64,000 bases of DNA from JBKQHQ01 sp052148715 (GTDB taxonomy: Bacteria; Pseudomonadota; Alphaproteobacteria; Rhizobiales; Xanthobacteraceae): contig JBKQHQ010000248.1 in NCBI GenBank assembly GCA_052148715.1, forward strand, positions 1 to 64,000, read 5' to 3'. Under the pieces are notes generated by a model. The model searched no databases. It was not told where the DNA came from and saw only the letters and a program-made list of their open reading frames with translations. This document shows, piece by piece, positions 47,603 through 55,242 of the stretch. How positions within the stretch are numbered: position 1 is the first letter of the stretch; each line of letters begins with the position of its first letter. The translations under genes and the position numbers were made by a program.

Positions 47603-48160
47603 GTTACGAAACAGTTACCGCCCGCGATCGAGCGCTTCGTCCTGCATTGGGGCGACATGGGCGGCCATTGGGGGGTCAACCGCTCAGTGAGCCAGATCCA
47701 TGCGCTCCTCTATCTCGCGGAACGGCCCCTGACGGCGGACGACATCGCCGCCACGCTCGACATGGCGCGATCCAATGTGTCGAACTCCATCAAGGAATTG
47801 CTGGCCTGGAACCTGATCCGGCGGGTGCCGATCAAGGGTGACCGGCGCGACCACTTCGAAGCCGAGACGGACATTTGGGAAGTTTTCTTGCGCATCGCCG
47901 CCGGACGCAAGGAACGCGAGATCGATCCCGCGGTAGCGGCGCTGCGAGGCTGCGTCATCGAGGCCGACCGCGATCCGGCAGTGCCGCGCGTCGCCGCGCA
48001 GCGCCTCGAAGAGATGCTGCGTTTCGTCGAGATGATGGAGGGCTGGTACGCGCAGATGCTGAGCGTGCCGAAATCCAAGCTCGCCACTCTGATCCGGCTC
48101 GGCAGCAAGGTTTTGGCCTTCCTGCCGCAGGACAAGACCAATCGGCGGCAGCCTATGTAG
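47585..48160 (+). CDS. GbsR/MarR-type transcriptional regulator
   Basis: 191 residues from the ATG at 47585 (MTEISDVTKQLPPAIERFVLHWGDMGGHWGVNRSVSQIHALLYL). A winged helix-turn-helix at about residues 40-85 (ERPLTADDIAATLDMARSNVSNSIKELLAWNLIRRV, then KGDRRDHFEAETDIWEVF as wing) is typical of the GbsR group, whose members control osmoprotectant or metabolite genes. No Shine-Dalgarno sequence is visible, and the start codon sits at the centre of a 34-bp palindrome and at the predicted transcription start. It is 7 bp before the DUF4166 gene, so it probably leads that operon. Confidence 0.85.
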   Translation: MTEISDVTKQLPPAIERFVLHWGDMGGHWGVNRSVSQIHALLYLAERPLTADDIAATLDMARSNVSNSIKELLAWNLIRRVPIKGDRRDHFEAETDIWEVFLRIAAGRKEREIDPAVAALRGCVIEADRDPAVPRVAAQRLEEMLRFVEMMEGWYAQMLSVPKSKLATLIRLGSKVLAFLPQDKTNRRQPM

Positions 48161-48167
48161 GTGACCC

Positions 48168-48839
48168 ATGCGGCGATACGTGACACGCCAAGCTCACGTC
48201 GTTCACGACGATGCCGCGAACGCCGCTCCACTTGCGGATCTGCGTTTCCGCGCCCTTCTCCGGGATGACGACTGGGCCAAGCTTCCGCCGGCGGTGCGCA
48301 GCCGTTTTTCCAAACGCCTCGCCGACGGAAACACGGTCGTTTATGTCGGCGAGGTCTTGGAAATGTGGATGAGCCCGGCCGGCTGGCTCTTCGCCCAGGC
48401 GGCGCGCTTGATCGGCGCCCCGCTTCCGACCTCACGCGATTCGCATGTTCCGAGCGTGGTCACGGTCACCGAGGACATGGCGCACGGCGGCCAGATCTGG
48501 ACCCGGCTTTACGCGCGCAAGCGCGGTTTTCCACAAATCATCCACTCGTCGAAGCAGTTCACCGGTCCGACCGGGCTTGAGGAATATGTCGGCTTCGGCT
48601 TTGGCATGACGCTGACGGTCCACGTCGGAGACGGTGTCCTCGTTTTCCGCAGCAACAATTACTTCCTAAAACTCGCGCGGCGGCGCCTTCGCATGCCCGG
48701 CTGGGCAAGCCCCGGCGCCCTGTCGGTGCGCCACGCGGAGCTTGGAAACGGTCGCTTCCTGTTCACGCTTGAGCTCACCCATCCGCGCCTCGGCCCGCTC
48801 ATCCGTCAGTCGGCCGCCTTTCGGGAGTCACCGTCATGA
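48168..48839 (+). CDS. DUF4166 domain protein
   Basis: 223 residues. The DUF4166 pattern is recognised from FRALLRDDDWAKLPPAVRSRFSKR, EVLEMWMSPAGWLFAQAARLIGAPLP, GGQIWTRLYARKRGFPQIIHSSKQFTGPTGLEEYVGFGFGMTLTVHVGDGVLVFRSNNYFLKLARRRLRMPGW and the closing TLELTHPRLGPLIRQSAAF. Biochemical function is not established; in other bacteria the domain is found fused to or next to NAD-dependent oxidoreductases, as here. It overlaps the following epimerase gene by 4 bp (ATGA). Confidence 0.8.
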   Translation: MRRYVTRQAHVVHDDAANAAPLADLRFRALLRDDDWAKLPPAVRSRFSKRLADGNTVVYVGEVLEMWMSPAGWLFAQAARLIGAPLPTSRDSHVPSVVTVTEDMAHGGQIWTRLYARKRGFPQIIHSSKQFTGPTGLEEYVGFGFGMTLTVHVGDGVLVFRSNNYFLKLARRRLRMPGWASPGALSVRHAELGNGRFLFTLELTHPRLGPLIRQSAAFRESPS

Positions 48840-50374
48840 CATCGCCGCTCCTGTGGGCGCTCATCGCCGTGCAAATCGCCATGGGCGCCTTCGACACGCT
48901 CTATCACCACGAGCTCACGGAGCGCCTCGCCTGGCGTCCGTCGCAAGGTCACGAGCTCGCGCTGCACGCCGCGCGCAACGCGCTCTACGCCCTCCTCTTC
49001 CTCACGCTCGGCTTTGCCGAGGTGCATGGATTTTGGGCGACGCTGACGATGGCCGTTCTCGCCGTGGAGGTGGTCATCACGCTGATGGATTTCGTTGAAG
49101 AAGACATGACCCGAAAACTGCCGGCAAGCGAGCGCATCAACCACACGCTCCTGGCGCTGAACTATGGCGCCATCCTTGTGCTGCTGCTTCCGGTCTTGCT
49201 CGGCTGGGCGGCGGACAAGACATCGATCCGTCCGGCCTTCTACGGCCCTTGGAGCTTCCTGGCGGCACTGTCCGCCGTGGCGGTCGCCTTGTTCGGGCTG
49301 CGCGATTTTTTTGCCGCGCGCCGCTCCGACCATCTGGTCTTGCCGCCAGCGGAGAAACTGATGGGTGTGTTGGCCCGGCGGCATTGCGTGCTCGTCACCG
49401 GCGCGACCGGCTTCATCGGCCGCCGCCTCGTGGAAGCGCTCGCTATCGGCGGCCACGAGGTGATCGTGCTCGCGCGCACGGGGGCGAATGCGGCCACGCT
49501 CCACCCGCCGTTCCGGCTGGTGACCAGCCTCGATCAGCTGCCGAGCGCGACCCGCATCGATGCCATCGTCAATCTCGCCGGCGAGCCGATCGCCGATGGA
49601 TTGTGGACGCGGAGCAAGCGGCGGCGCATCGTCCGGTCGCGGCTGCGCGTCACCAAGAATATGGTGCATCTGATCGCGCGGCTCGACCAACGCCCGACCG
49701 TTTTGATCAGCGGCTCGGCGATCGGCTGGTACGGGCTACGCGCCGACGAGCGTCTGACGGAGGCGTCCGACGGCGCCGCCTGCTTCACCCGCAATGTCTG
49801 CGAGGCCTGGGAAGGCGCCGCGAGCGAAGCCGAGCGTTATGGCGTGCGCGTGGTGCGGCTGCGCATCGGCTTGGTGCTGGGCTCCCAGGGCGGCCTGCTC
49901 GGCAGCATGCTGACGCCGTTCGACCTCGGTCTCGGCGGTCCGTTAGGCCCCGGCGAGCAATGGATGTCCTGGATCGAGCGCGACGATCTCGTGCGCCTCA
50001 TCGCCCACTGCATCGCCACTCCGGATCTTTGCGGCTCGGTCAACGCCGTAGCTCCGCACCCGGTCCGCAATGGGCGGTTTGCGCAGGAGCTCGGCCGGGC
50101 GCTGCACCGCCCTGCCCTGTTGCGCGCTCCCGCTACGCTGCTGCACCTTTTGGGCGGAGCCTTTGCCGACGAGCTCCTGCTCGGCGGGCAACGCGTCCTG
50201 CCGCAGAAGGCCCAGACGAGCGGTTTCCGGTTTCGGCACCCGACGCTGCGCGGCGCGCTCTGTGAGATACTCGGAGCAACAAACTCCGGCAACGTCGGGC
50301 ACCCCGGCGCGGCCCCGGCGTTGTCCAAAACAGGAGAGGAAATTGTCCGCGACCGCTTACGATTTCAGCTTTGA
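48836..50374 (+). CDS. Membrane-anchored TIGR01777-type NAD-dependent epimerase
   Basis: 512 residues, about 200 longer than a plain TIGR01777 protein. Residues 1-165 contain four or more membrane spans (HAARNALYALLFLTLGF, LTMAVLAVEVVITLMDFV, ALNYGAILVLLLPVLLGW, SFLAALSAVAVALFGL). The extended SDR domain follows, with the NAD motif VLVTGATGFIGRRL (GATGFIG at 189-195), VLISGSAIGWYG, and the C-terminal DUF1731 tail DELLLGGQRVLPQKAQTSGFRFRHPTLRGAL. It is coupled to DUF4166 by a 4-bp overlap. The substrate is unknown. The fusion ties the enzyme to the membrane. Confidence 0.83.
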   Translation: MTSPLLWALIAVQIAMGAFDTLYHHELTERLAWRPSQGHELALHAARNALYALLFLTLGFAEVHGFWATLTMAVLAVEVVITLMDFVEEDMTRKLPASERINHTLLALNYGAILVLLLPVLLGWAADKTSIRPAFYGPWSFLAALSAVAVALFGLRDFFAARRSDHLVLPPAEKLMGVLARRHCVLVTGATGFIGRRLVEALAIGGHEVIVLARTGANAATLHPPFRLVTSLDQLPSATRIDAIVNLAGEPIADGLWTRSKRRRIVRSRLRVTKNMVHLIARLDQRPTVLISGSAIGWYGLRADERLTEASDGAACFTRNVCEAWEGAASEAERYGVRVVRLRIGLVLGSQGGLLGSMLTPFDLGLGGPLGPGEQWMSWIERDDLVRLIAHCIATPDLCGSVNAVAPHPVRNGRFAQELGRALHRPALLRAPATLLHLLGGAFADELLLGGQRVLPQKAQTSGFRFRHPTLRGALCEILGATNSGNVGHPGAAPALSKTGEEIVRDRLRFQL

Positions 50375-50837
50375 GGCTCTGGACGGCGGCGCGCTCCCCT
50401 TGGTTAAGTTCAAGGGCCGGCCGTTGCTGATCGTCAATACCGCCTCGCGTTGCGGTTTCACTCCGCAATATGCGGGGCTGCGCGAGCTCTGGCAGCGCCA
50501 TCGCGACGCCGGTCTCGTCATCATCGGCGTGCCATCGAACGATTTCGGGGCGCAGGAACCGGGCAGCAGCGAAGACATCGCGGAATTCTGCGAGGTCAAT
50601 TATGGTGTCGATTTTCCAATGGCAGCAAAAGTCCCCGTGCGCGGGGCCAAGGCGCACCCGTTGTTTCGCTGGTTGGCCGCCGAGGGCGGCTTCCTGTCGC
50701 TCCCGCGCTGGAATTTCTACAAATATCTGATCGGGCGAGATGGACACTTGGCGACTTGGTTCGCGTCGATGACCACGCCGGACTCCCCCCGCCTCGCCCG
50801 CGCCATCGCCGCTGTAATCGCAAACAGAAGAGTTTAG
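50343..50837 (+). CDS. Glutathione peroxidase family protein (thiol peroxidase)
   Basis: 164 residues from a TTG at 50343, preceded by CAGGAGAGGA at 50331-50340; the start lies inside the last 32 bp of the epimerase gene. The catalytic residues are present: Cys37 in NTASRCGFTPQY, Gln71 in DFGAQEPGS, and Trp123/Asn124 in LPRWNFYKYLIG. Residue 65 is Ser where many bacterial homologues have the resolving Cys (PCNQFGGQEPG), so the reducing partner may differ. It presumably detoxifies lipid or organic hydroperoxides. It is the last gene of the regulator-DUF4166-epimerase operon. Confidence 0.88.
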   Translation: MSATAYDFSFEALDGGALPLVKFKGRPLLIVNTASRCGFTPQYAGLRELWQRHRDAGLVIIGVPSNDFGAQEPGSSEDIAEFCEVNYGVDFPMAAKVPVRGAKAHPLFRWLAAEGGFLSLPRWNFYKYLIGRDGHLATWFASMTTPDSPRLARAIAAVIANRRV

Positions 50838-50902
50838 GATACCAGGATAGAATAGCCGCAGCGGATGCGCTTGAGCAGACGTGCCGCAGGCGCCCAGTGG
50901 CC

Positions 50903-53900
50903 CTACAGCGCCTGCACCTCGACTACGCCGGGGACGGCCTTGATGGCGCCGGCGATCTGCGGGGAGACCTTGAAGCGGCCCGGCAGCTTCACCTCGACCT
51001 CGGTGCCGGCGTCGAGCAGGAGCACCATGCTGACCTCCCCGTCGCCCTTGGGCTCGAGGCGGCGGGCGACGCTCTCGATCGGCGCCTCCTCGCGCACGAA
51101 GATGCGCAGTCCCTTCTGCAGCTTCTCGGCGGCGCGGTCGAGCGGCTCGACCGATTGGATGCGGGCGCGGACATCGTCGCCCTGCAACTCGGCGCTGACG
51201 AACAACAGCACCGACATGCCGGGCTCGAGCAGATCGCGATGCTGGGCCAGCCCTTCGGCAAAGATGACCGCCTCGTAGTGCCCGGTCGGATCGGAAAGGC
51301 CGATGATGCCCATCTTGTTGCCGGTCTTGGTGCGCCGCTCCGTGCGCGACACGACGGTCGAAGCGATGCGCCCGGCGGTCGCGCCCGCGCGCACCGCGCG
51401 CGAGAATTCGGGCCATGTCTGCACGCGCATGCGGGTGAGCATGGCCACGTAGTCGTCGAGCGGATGGCCGGTGAGGAAAAAGCCGATCGCGTCGTATTCC
51501 TTGCGCATGCGCTCGGCGGGAAGCCACGGCTCGGCCGCCGGGAATTGCGTTTTCTCGGGCGCGGCCGGGCCGCCGAACAGCTCGTTCTGCCCGATGGCGG
51601 CTGATTCCTGCGTGCGCTGCGCGATCGCCAAGACGGTGTCGACGGCAGCAAAGGCACGCGCGCGGTTCGGCTCAATCTCGTCGAAGGCGCCGGCCGCGGC
51701 AAGACTCTCGAGCACGCGTTTGTTGACCGCGCGCGGATTGATGCGGCGGGCGAAGTCGGCGATATCGGTGAACGGTTTGGTGCCGCGTGCCGCGACGATG
51801 CTTTCGACCGCCTGCGCGCCGACGCCTTTAAGCGCGCCGAGCGCATAAAAGATCGTGTTGCCGGCGACCTCGAAGGCGACGCTGGAGCGATTGATCGAGG
51901 GCGGCTCGACCTTGATCTCGAGCCGATCCGCCTCGGCGCGAAACTCGGCGAGCTTGTCGGTATTGCCCATGTCGAGCGTCATCGACGCCGCCAAGAACTC
52001 GACCGGATAGTTCGCCTTCATATAGGCGGTCTGATAGGTGAGTAGGGCATAGGGCGCGGAGTGTGATTTGTTGAACCCGTACTCGGCGAATTTCGCGCAC
52101 GCATCGAAGATCGTGTTGGCGGTGGCTTTGTCGATGCCTCTTTCAACGGCCCCCGCCAGGAAGCGGCCGCGTTGCGCGTCCATCTCCGCCTTGATCTTTT
52201 TTCCCATCGCACGCCGCAGGAGGTCGGCCTCGGCGAGGCTGTAGCCGGCGAGGTCGCGCCCGATCTGCTGCACCTGTTCCTGATAGGTGATGATGCCATA
52301 GGTGGGCTCGAGAATCGGCTGCAGCTTGGGATGCAAGTAGTCCGTCGCCTCGCGGCCGAGCTTGCGCGCGCAGTAGGTCGGGATATTCGCCATCGGACCC
52401 GGGCGGTAAAGCGCGACCAGCACGATCAGATCCTCGAACCGGTCCGGCCGCATGTCGACCAGCGCCCGGCGCATGCCCTGGCTTTCCACCTGGAACACGC
52501 CGACCGTCTCGCCTTGCTGCAGCATCGCGTAGGTCTTGGCATCGTCTAGCGGAATCCGCAGGAGATCGAGGTCAATACTGCGCCGACGCACGAGCTTGAC
52601 GGCGACATCGAGGACAGTGAGCGTTTTCAGGCCGAGGAAATCGAACTTCACAAGCCCCGCCGGCTCGACCCATTTCATGTTGAACTGGGTCACCGGCATA
52701 TCCGATTTGGGATCGCGGTAGAGCGGGACCAGTTCGGTCAGCGGTCGGTCGGCGATGACGATGCCGGCGGCGTGAGTCGAGGCATGGCGCGTCAGCCCCT
52801 CGAGCTTTTGCGCGATGTCGAAAGCGCGCCTGACTACCGGATCGCTGTCGCGCGCCGCCTGCAGCCGGGGCTCGTCCTCGATGGCCCGTGCCAGCGTGAC
52901 CGGGGCCGCCGGATTCTGCGGCACGAGCTTGCACAGCTTGTCCACCTGGCCATAGGGCATCTGCAGGACGCGGCCGACGTCGCGCAGCACGCCGCGCGCC
53001 TGCAGCGTGCCGAAGGTGATGATCTGGGCCACTTGATCGCGGCCGTAGCGCTCCTGCACGTAGCGGATCACCTCGTCGCGCCGGTCCTGGCAGAAATCGA
53101 TGTCGAAGTCCGGCATGGAGACGCGCTCGGGATTGAGGAAGCGCTCGAACAGCAGACCGAAGCGGATCGGGTCGAGATCGGTTATGGTGAGCGCGTAGGC
53201 GACGAGGGAGCCGGCGCCCGAACCGCGGCCGGGACCGACCGGAATCGATTGGTTCTTGGCCCACTGGATGAAATCGGCGACGATCAAAAAGTAGCCTGGA
53301 TATTTCATCCGCTCGATGACGCCGAGTTCGAAGGCGAGCCGGGCCTGATAGTCCTCGACCGTGACGCCGGGCGCCGCCCCGTGCACTGCGATGCGCTGAT
53401 CGAGGCCCGCCTGCGCGCGCCGGCGCAGCTCCAACGCCTCATCGGCGGTCTCGCCGCCCTGACCGACCGTGAACCGCGGCAGAATCGGCGCATGCTTGCG
53501 CGGGCGGAAGGCGCAGCGCTGCGCGATCTCCACGGTCGAGGCGAGCGCCTCGGGCAGATCGGCGAACAAGGCCGCCATCTCTGCGGCGCTCTTGAACCGG
53601 TGCTGCGGCGTGAGCTGGCGGCGATCGGTCTCCGCGAGCAACCGTCCTTCGGCAATGCAGATGAGCGCGTCGTGCGCCTCATAATCCTCGGCACGCGCGA
53701 AAAACGGCTCGTTCGCAGCGACGAGCGGTAGGCTTTTGCCGTAGGCGAAATCAAGGAGGCAGCCTTCGGTCGCGCGCTCCGCGGCGGTGCCGTGGCGTTG
53801 CAGCTCGACATAGAGCGCGTCGCCGAATATTTCGCGCAGCTCATCGCAGCGCGCCGCGGCGAGATCCGTCTGCCCGGCCGCGATGGCGAGATCGAGGGGG

Positions 53901-54346
53901 CCGGCCGGCCCCCCGGTCAGCGCGATCAAACCCTCGGTCTCTTCGCGCAGCCAGGCGAGCTTGAGATGCGGGGACTCATTGGGCGGCGTCTCCAAGAAGG
54001 CGCGCGAGGTGAGCCGCATGAGGCAGCGATAACCATCCTCTCGCGCCGCCAACAGCACCACTCGCGGCCGTATCGGGGCGTTGCCGGCGCCCCCGCGGCG
54101 TTGGCCGTTGTCCTGGTCGCCGAAGTCGACAGCAAGCGAGCAGCCGATGATCGGCTGGATCCCGCTCGCCGCCATTTTTTCCGAGAATTCCAGGGCCCCG
54201 AACATGTTGTCGGTGTCGGTGAGCGCCAGCGCTGGCTGGCGGTCCGCCTTGGCAAGCTCCGCCAGCTTAGCAATGGGCAAGGCGCCTTCGAGCAGCGAAT
54301 AGGCGGAGTGCACGTGCAAGTGCACAAAGACTGGTGCGGCAGCCAT
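50903..54346 (-). CDS. dnaE: DNA polymerase III subunit alpha
   Basis: 1147 residues, the full replicative polymerase. The N-terminal PHP domain begins FVHLHVHSAYSLLEGALPIAKL. The polymerase active site shows PVGPGRGSGAGSLVAYAL and MPDFDIDFCQDRRDEVI with the catalytic aspartates. The HhH region and OB-fold (about 980-1080, RTKTGNKMGIIGLSDPTGHYEAVIF) follow. The length and the presence of PDFDIDF indicate DnaE1, not the error-prone DnaE2. It lies upstream of the accessory block and not next to lolD as is usual in Rhizobiales. The leader holds two inverted repeats. Confidence 0.96.
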   Translation of the reverse strand: MAAAPVFVHLHVHSAYSLLEGALPIAKLAELAKADRQPALALTDTDNMFGALEFSEKMAASGIQPIIGCSLAVDFGDQDNGQRRGGAGNAPIRPRVVLLAAREDGYRCLMRLTSRAFLETPPNESPHLKLAWLREETEGLIALTGGPAGPLDLAIAAGQTDLAAARCDELREIFGDALYVELQRHGTAAERATEGCLLDFAYGKSLPLVAANEPFFARAEDYEAHDALICIAEGRLLAETDRRQLTPQHRFKSAAEMAALFADLPEALASTVEIAQRCAFRPRKHAPILPRFTVGQGGETADEALELRRRAQAGLDQRIAVHGAAPGVTVEDYQARLAFELGVIERMKYPGYFLIVADFIQWAKNQSIPVGPGRGSGAGSLVAYALTITDLDPIRFGLLFERFLNPERVSMPDFDIDFCQDRRDEVIRYVQERYGRDQVAQIITFGTLQARGVLRDVGRVLQMPYGQVDKLCKLVPQNPAAPVTLARAIEDEPRLQAARDSDPVVRRAFDIAQKLEGLTRHASTHAAGIVIADRPLTELVPLYRDPKSDMPVTQFNMKWVEPAGLVKFDFLGLKTLTVLDVAVKLVRRRSIDLDLLRIPLDDAKTYAMLQQGETVGVFQVESQGMRRALVDMRPDRFEDLIVLVALYRPGPMANIPTYCARKLGREATDYLHPKLQPILEPTYGIITYQEQVQQIGRDLAGYSLAEADLLRRAMGKKIKAEMDAQRGRFLAGAVERGIDKATANTIFDACAKFAEYGFNKSHSAPYALLTYQTAYMKANYPVEFLAASMTLDMGNTDKLAEFRAEADRLEIKVEPPSINRSSVAFEVAGNTIFYALGALKGVGAQAVESIVAARGTKPFTDIADFARRINPRAVNKRVLESLAAAGAFDEIEPNRARAFAAVDTVLAIAQRTQESAAIGQNELFGGPAAPEKTQFPAAEPWLPAERMRKEYDAIGFFLTGHPLDDYVAMLTRMRVQTWPEFSRAVRAGATAGRIASTVVSRTERRTKTGNKMGIIGLSDPTGHYEAVIFAEGLAQHRDLLEPGMSVLLFVSAELQGDDVRARIQSVEPLDRAAEKLQKGLRIFVREEAPIESVARRLEPKGDGEVSMVLLLDAGTEVEVKLPGRFKVSPQIAGAIKAVPGVVEVQAL

Positions 54347-54353
54347 GGCCCCT

Positions 54354-54378
54354 CACGATCGCAAAGGCCGCGATCGTG
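54354..54378 (-). promoter_or_regulatory. Inverted repeat in the dnaE leader
   Basis: A perfect 9-bp stem (CACGATCGC / GCGATCGTG) with a 7-nt loop ends 8 bp before the dnaE start codon. In the mRNA it would be close enough to the ribosome-binding site (GAGGGG) to affect translation. Confidence 0.5.
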
Positions 54379-54400
54379 CGGCGCCAGCCCTGCCCTGTCC

Positions 54401-54425
54401 ACCACACCATGGTGTGGTTTTTTTT
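54401..54425 (+). terminator. Palindrome with T-run, plus-strand terminator-like
   Basis: A perfect 18-bp palindrome (ACCACACCATGGTGTGGT, 54401-54418) is followed by T through 54425, giving a T8 run. Read on the plus strand it has the form of an intrinsic terminator, yet no plus-strand gene precedes it; dnaE and the small gene read the other way. It may end an antisense transcript or block transcription entering dnaE from the left. Confidence 0.5.
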
Positions 54426-54462
54426 CGGGCGGGGAGGCGCCGCACGACCCGGGGGGGGCTCG

Positions 54463-54561
54463 CTAGGGTGTGGTCAGGACCTGCGCCCAGACCACGACCA
54501 TGCCGAGGAATAGGACAAGCGAGGTGAGCGCAGCAGCTTCTTGAACAAAGGCGCGGATCAT
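54463..54561 (-). CDS. 32-residue single-span membrane protein, candidate SOS-induced division inhibitor
   Basis: 32 residues from the ATG at 54561 with a clear GGAGG Shine-Dalgarno sequence 5 bp upstream. The protein begins MIRAFVQEAAALTS and continues with one hydrophobic helix (LVLFLGMVVVWAQVL) to a short tail. Its promoter has a consensus -35 (TTGACA) and an alphaproteobacterial SOS box overlapping the promoter core, so it should be LexA-regulated. Caulobacter SidA is a 29-residue SOS-induced membrane protein that blocks division; the resemblance is in size, topology and regulation, not demonstrated homology. It is upstream of and codirectional with dnaE. Confidence 0.65.
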   Translation of the reverse strand: MIRAFVQEAAALTSLVLFLGMVVVWAQVLTTP

Positions 54562-54596
54562 GGGGGCCTCCCGGGCGAGAACAGGAAGGGAACAAT

Positions 54597-54620
54597 GTTC
54601 TTTTTTTGTTCTTATGTCAA
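54597..54620 (-). promoter_or_regulatory. SOS box and -35 element of the small membrane protein gene
   Basis: On the plus strand GTTC (54597-54600), seven T, GTTC (54608-54611); on the coding strand GAAC-A7-GAAC, the alphaproteobacterial direct-repeat LexA box. A consensus -35 TTGACA lies at 54620-54615 (minus strand), so LexA would sit between -35 and -10. The distance to the ATG is 36 bp. Confidence 0.75.
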
Positions 54621-54625
54621 GCACT
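54618..54625 (+). repeat. Left target-site duplication, 8 bp
   Basis: CAAGCACT directly before the left inverted repeat. The same octamer follows the right inverted repeat at 58479-58486. Three of its bases also form part of the -35 element of the SOS-type promoter. Confidence 0.85.
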
Positions 54626-54651
54626 GGTAGTGGGTCAGTTTGATTATTTGG
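54626..54651 (+). repeat. Left terminal inverted repeat
   Basis: It starts GGTAGTGGGTCAGTTTGATT and ends ATTTGG. The first 23 bases are the exact reverse complement of the outer 23 bases of the right repeat; the inner end differs by one T. Confidence 0.88.
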
Positions 54652-54691
54652 CCCCTTGACGGCTGTAGAAAAAGTCCCGCTGCCGTGGCAT

Positions 54692-54883
54692 ATGTACCAG
54701 ATGGCAAGAGATCGATACATATTTCGACCGCAAGGATGGGTAGTAGCGCTTGTTCACGAGGGCAAGGAAACCGTCGTCGAATTGACGCGCTCCAAGGCGA
54801 AGGCCAAGAAAAGCGCCGAAAAGCTCGATAAGAAGGCCAAGAAGCTCGCCAAGAAGATTAAGCGGCAAGCCAAAAATGGGTGA
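54692..54883 (+). CDS. Small Lys-rich passenger protein 1
   Basis: 63 residues from ATG 54692 (MYQMARDRYIFRPQGWVVAL); M4 is an alternative start. The N-terminal third looks like a small beta segment (YIFRPQGWVVALVHEG), followed by an acidic patch (KETVVEL) and a strongly basic helix (RSKAKAKKSAEKLDKKAKKL). That tail is histone-H1-like and suggests nucleic acid binding. The family was not recognised. It overlaps the next gene by 8 bp, so the two are probably made together. It lies 41 bp inside the left end of the element. Confidence 0.6.
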   Translation: MYQMARDRYIFRPQGWVVALVHEGKETVVELTRSKAKAKKSAEKLDKKAKKLAKKIKRQAKNG

Positions 54884-55121
54884 GCGCCAGCGCCCCCGCG
54901 ATCCGAACCAGCTTGCCAAGCGCATCGTGGACATTGCCACGGGCCAGGTTGAGGACCGCGAGCCGGAACCGCCCCTCGAAGGCAAGGACGCAGCCGCAGT
55001 TAGTCTCGGCCGTCGCGGCGGCCTCAAGGGCGGCAAAGCTAGGGCAGCGAAGATGACCCCTGAGCGCCGCGCCGAAATAGCCAAGAAAGCTGCGCAGGCT
55101 AGGTGGGGAAAAGATCGCTGA
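54876..55121 (+). CDS. Small basic passenger protein 2 (GLKGGKARA type)
   Basis: 81 residues. It opens MGERQRPRDPNQLAKRIVDIATGQVED, then GKDAAAVSLGRRGGLKGGKARAAKMTPERRAEIAKKAAQARW. This pattern recurs in small uncharacterised proteins of alphaproteobacteria and resembles KGG-type basic motifs, hinting at nucleic acid association. It is coupled to the preceding Lys-rich gene (8-bp overlap). Toxin-antitoxin or nucleoid roles are possible but not shown. It sits in the left arm of the mobile element. Confidence 0.65.
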   Translation: MGERQRPRDPNQLAKRIVDIATGQVEDREPEPPLEGKDAAAVSLGRRGGLKGGKARAAKMTPERRAEIAKKAAQARWGKDR

Positions 55122-55179
55122 TATACGCCAAAAGCGTACAGACCGCGAACTCCGACTCCGCAAAATATATCATACCCTC

Positions 55180-55209
55180 TTGACCTGATAATGCGCGCGG
55201 TTCTATACC
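55180..55209 (+). promoter_or_regulatory. Candidate promoter for the 55243 gene
   Basis: TTGACC (55180-55185), an 18-bp spacer and TATACC (55204-55209). The expected start near 55216 would leave a leader of about 27 nt before the ATG at 55243. Confidence 0.4.
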
Positions 55210-55242
55210 GTCTCGCCTGTAATGCGTTGCGGAATCGATAGG

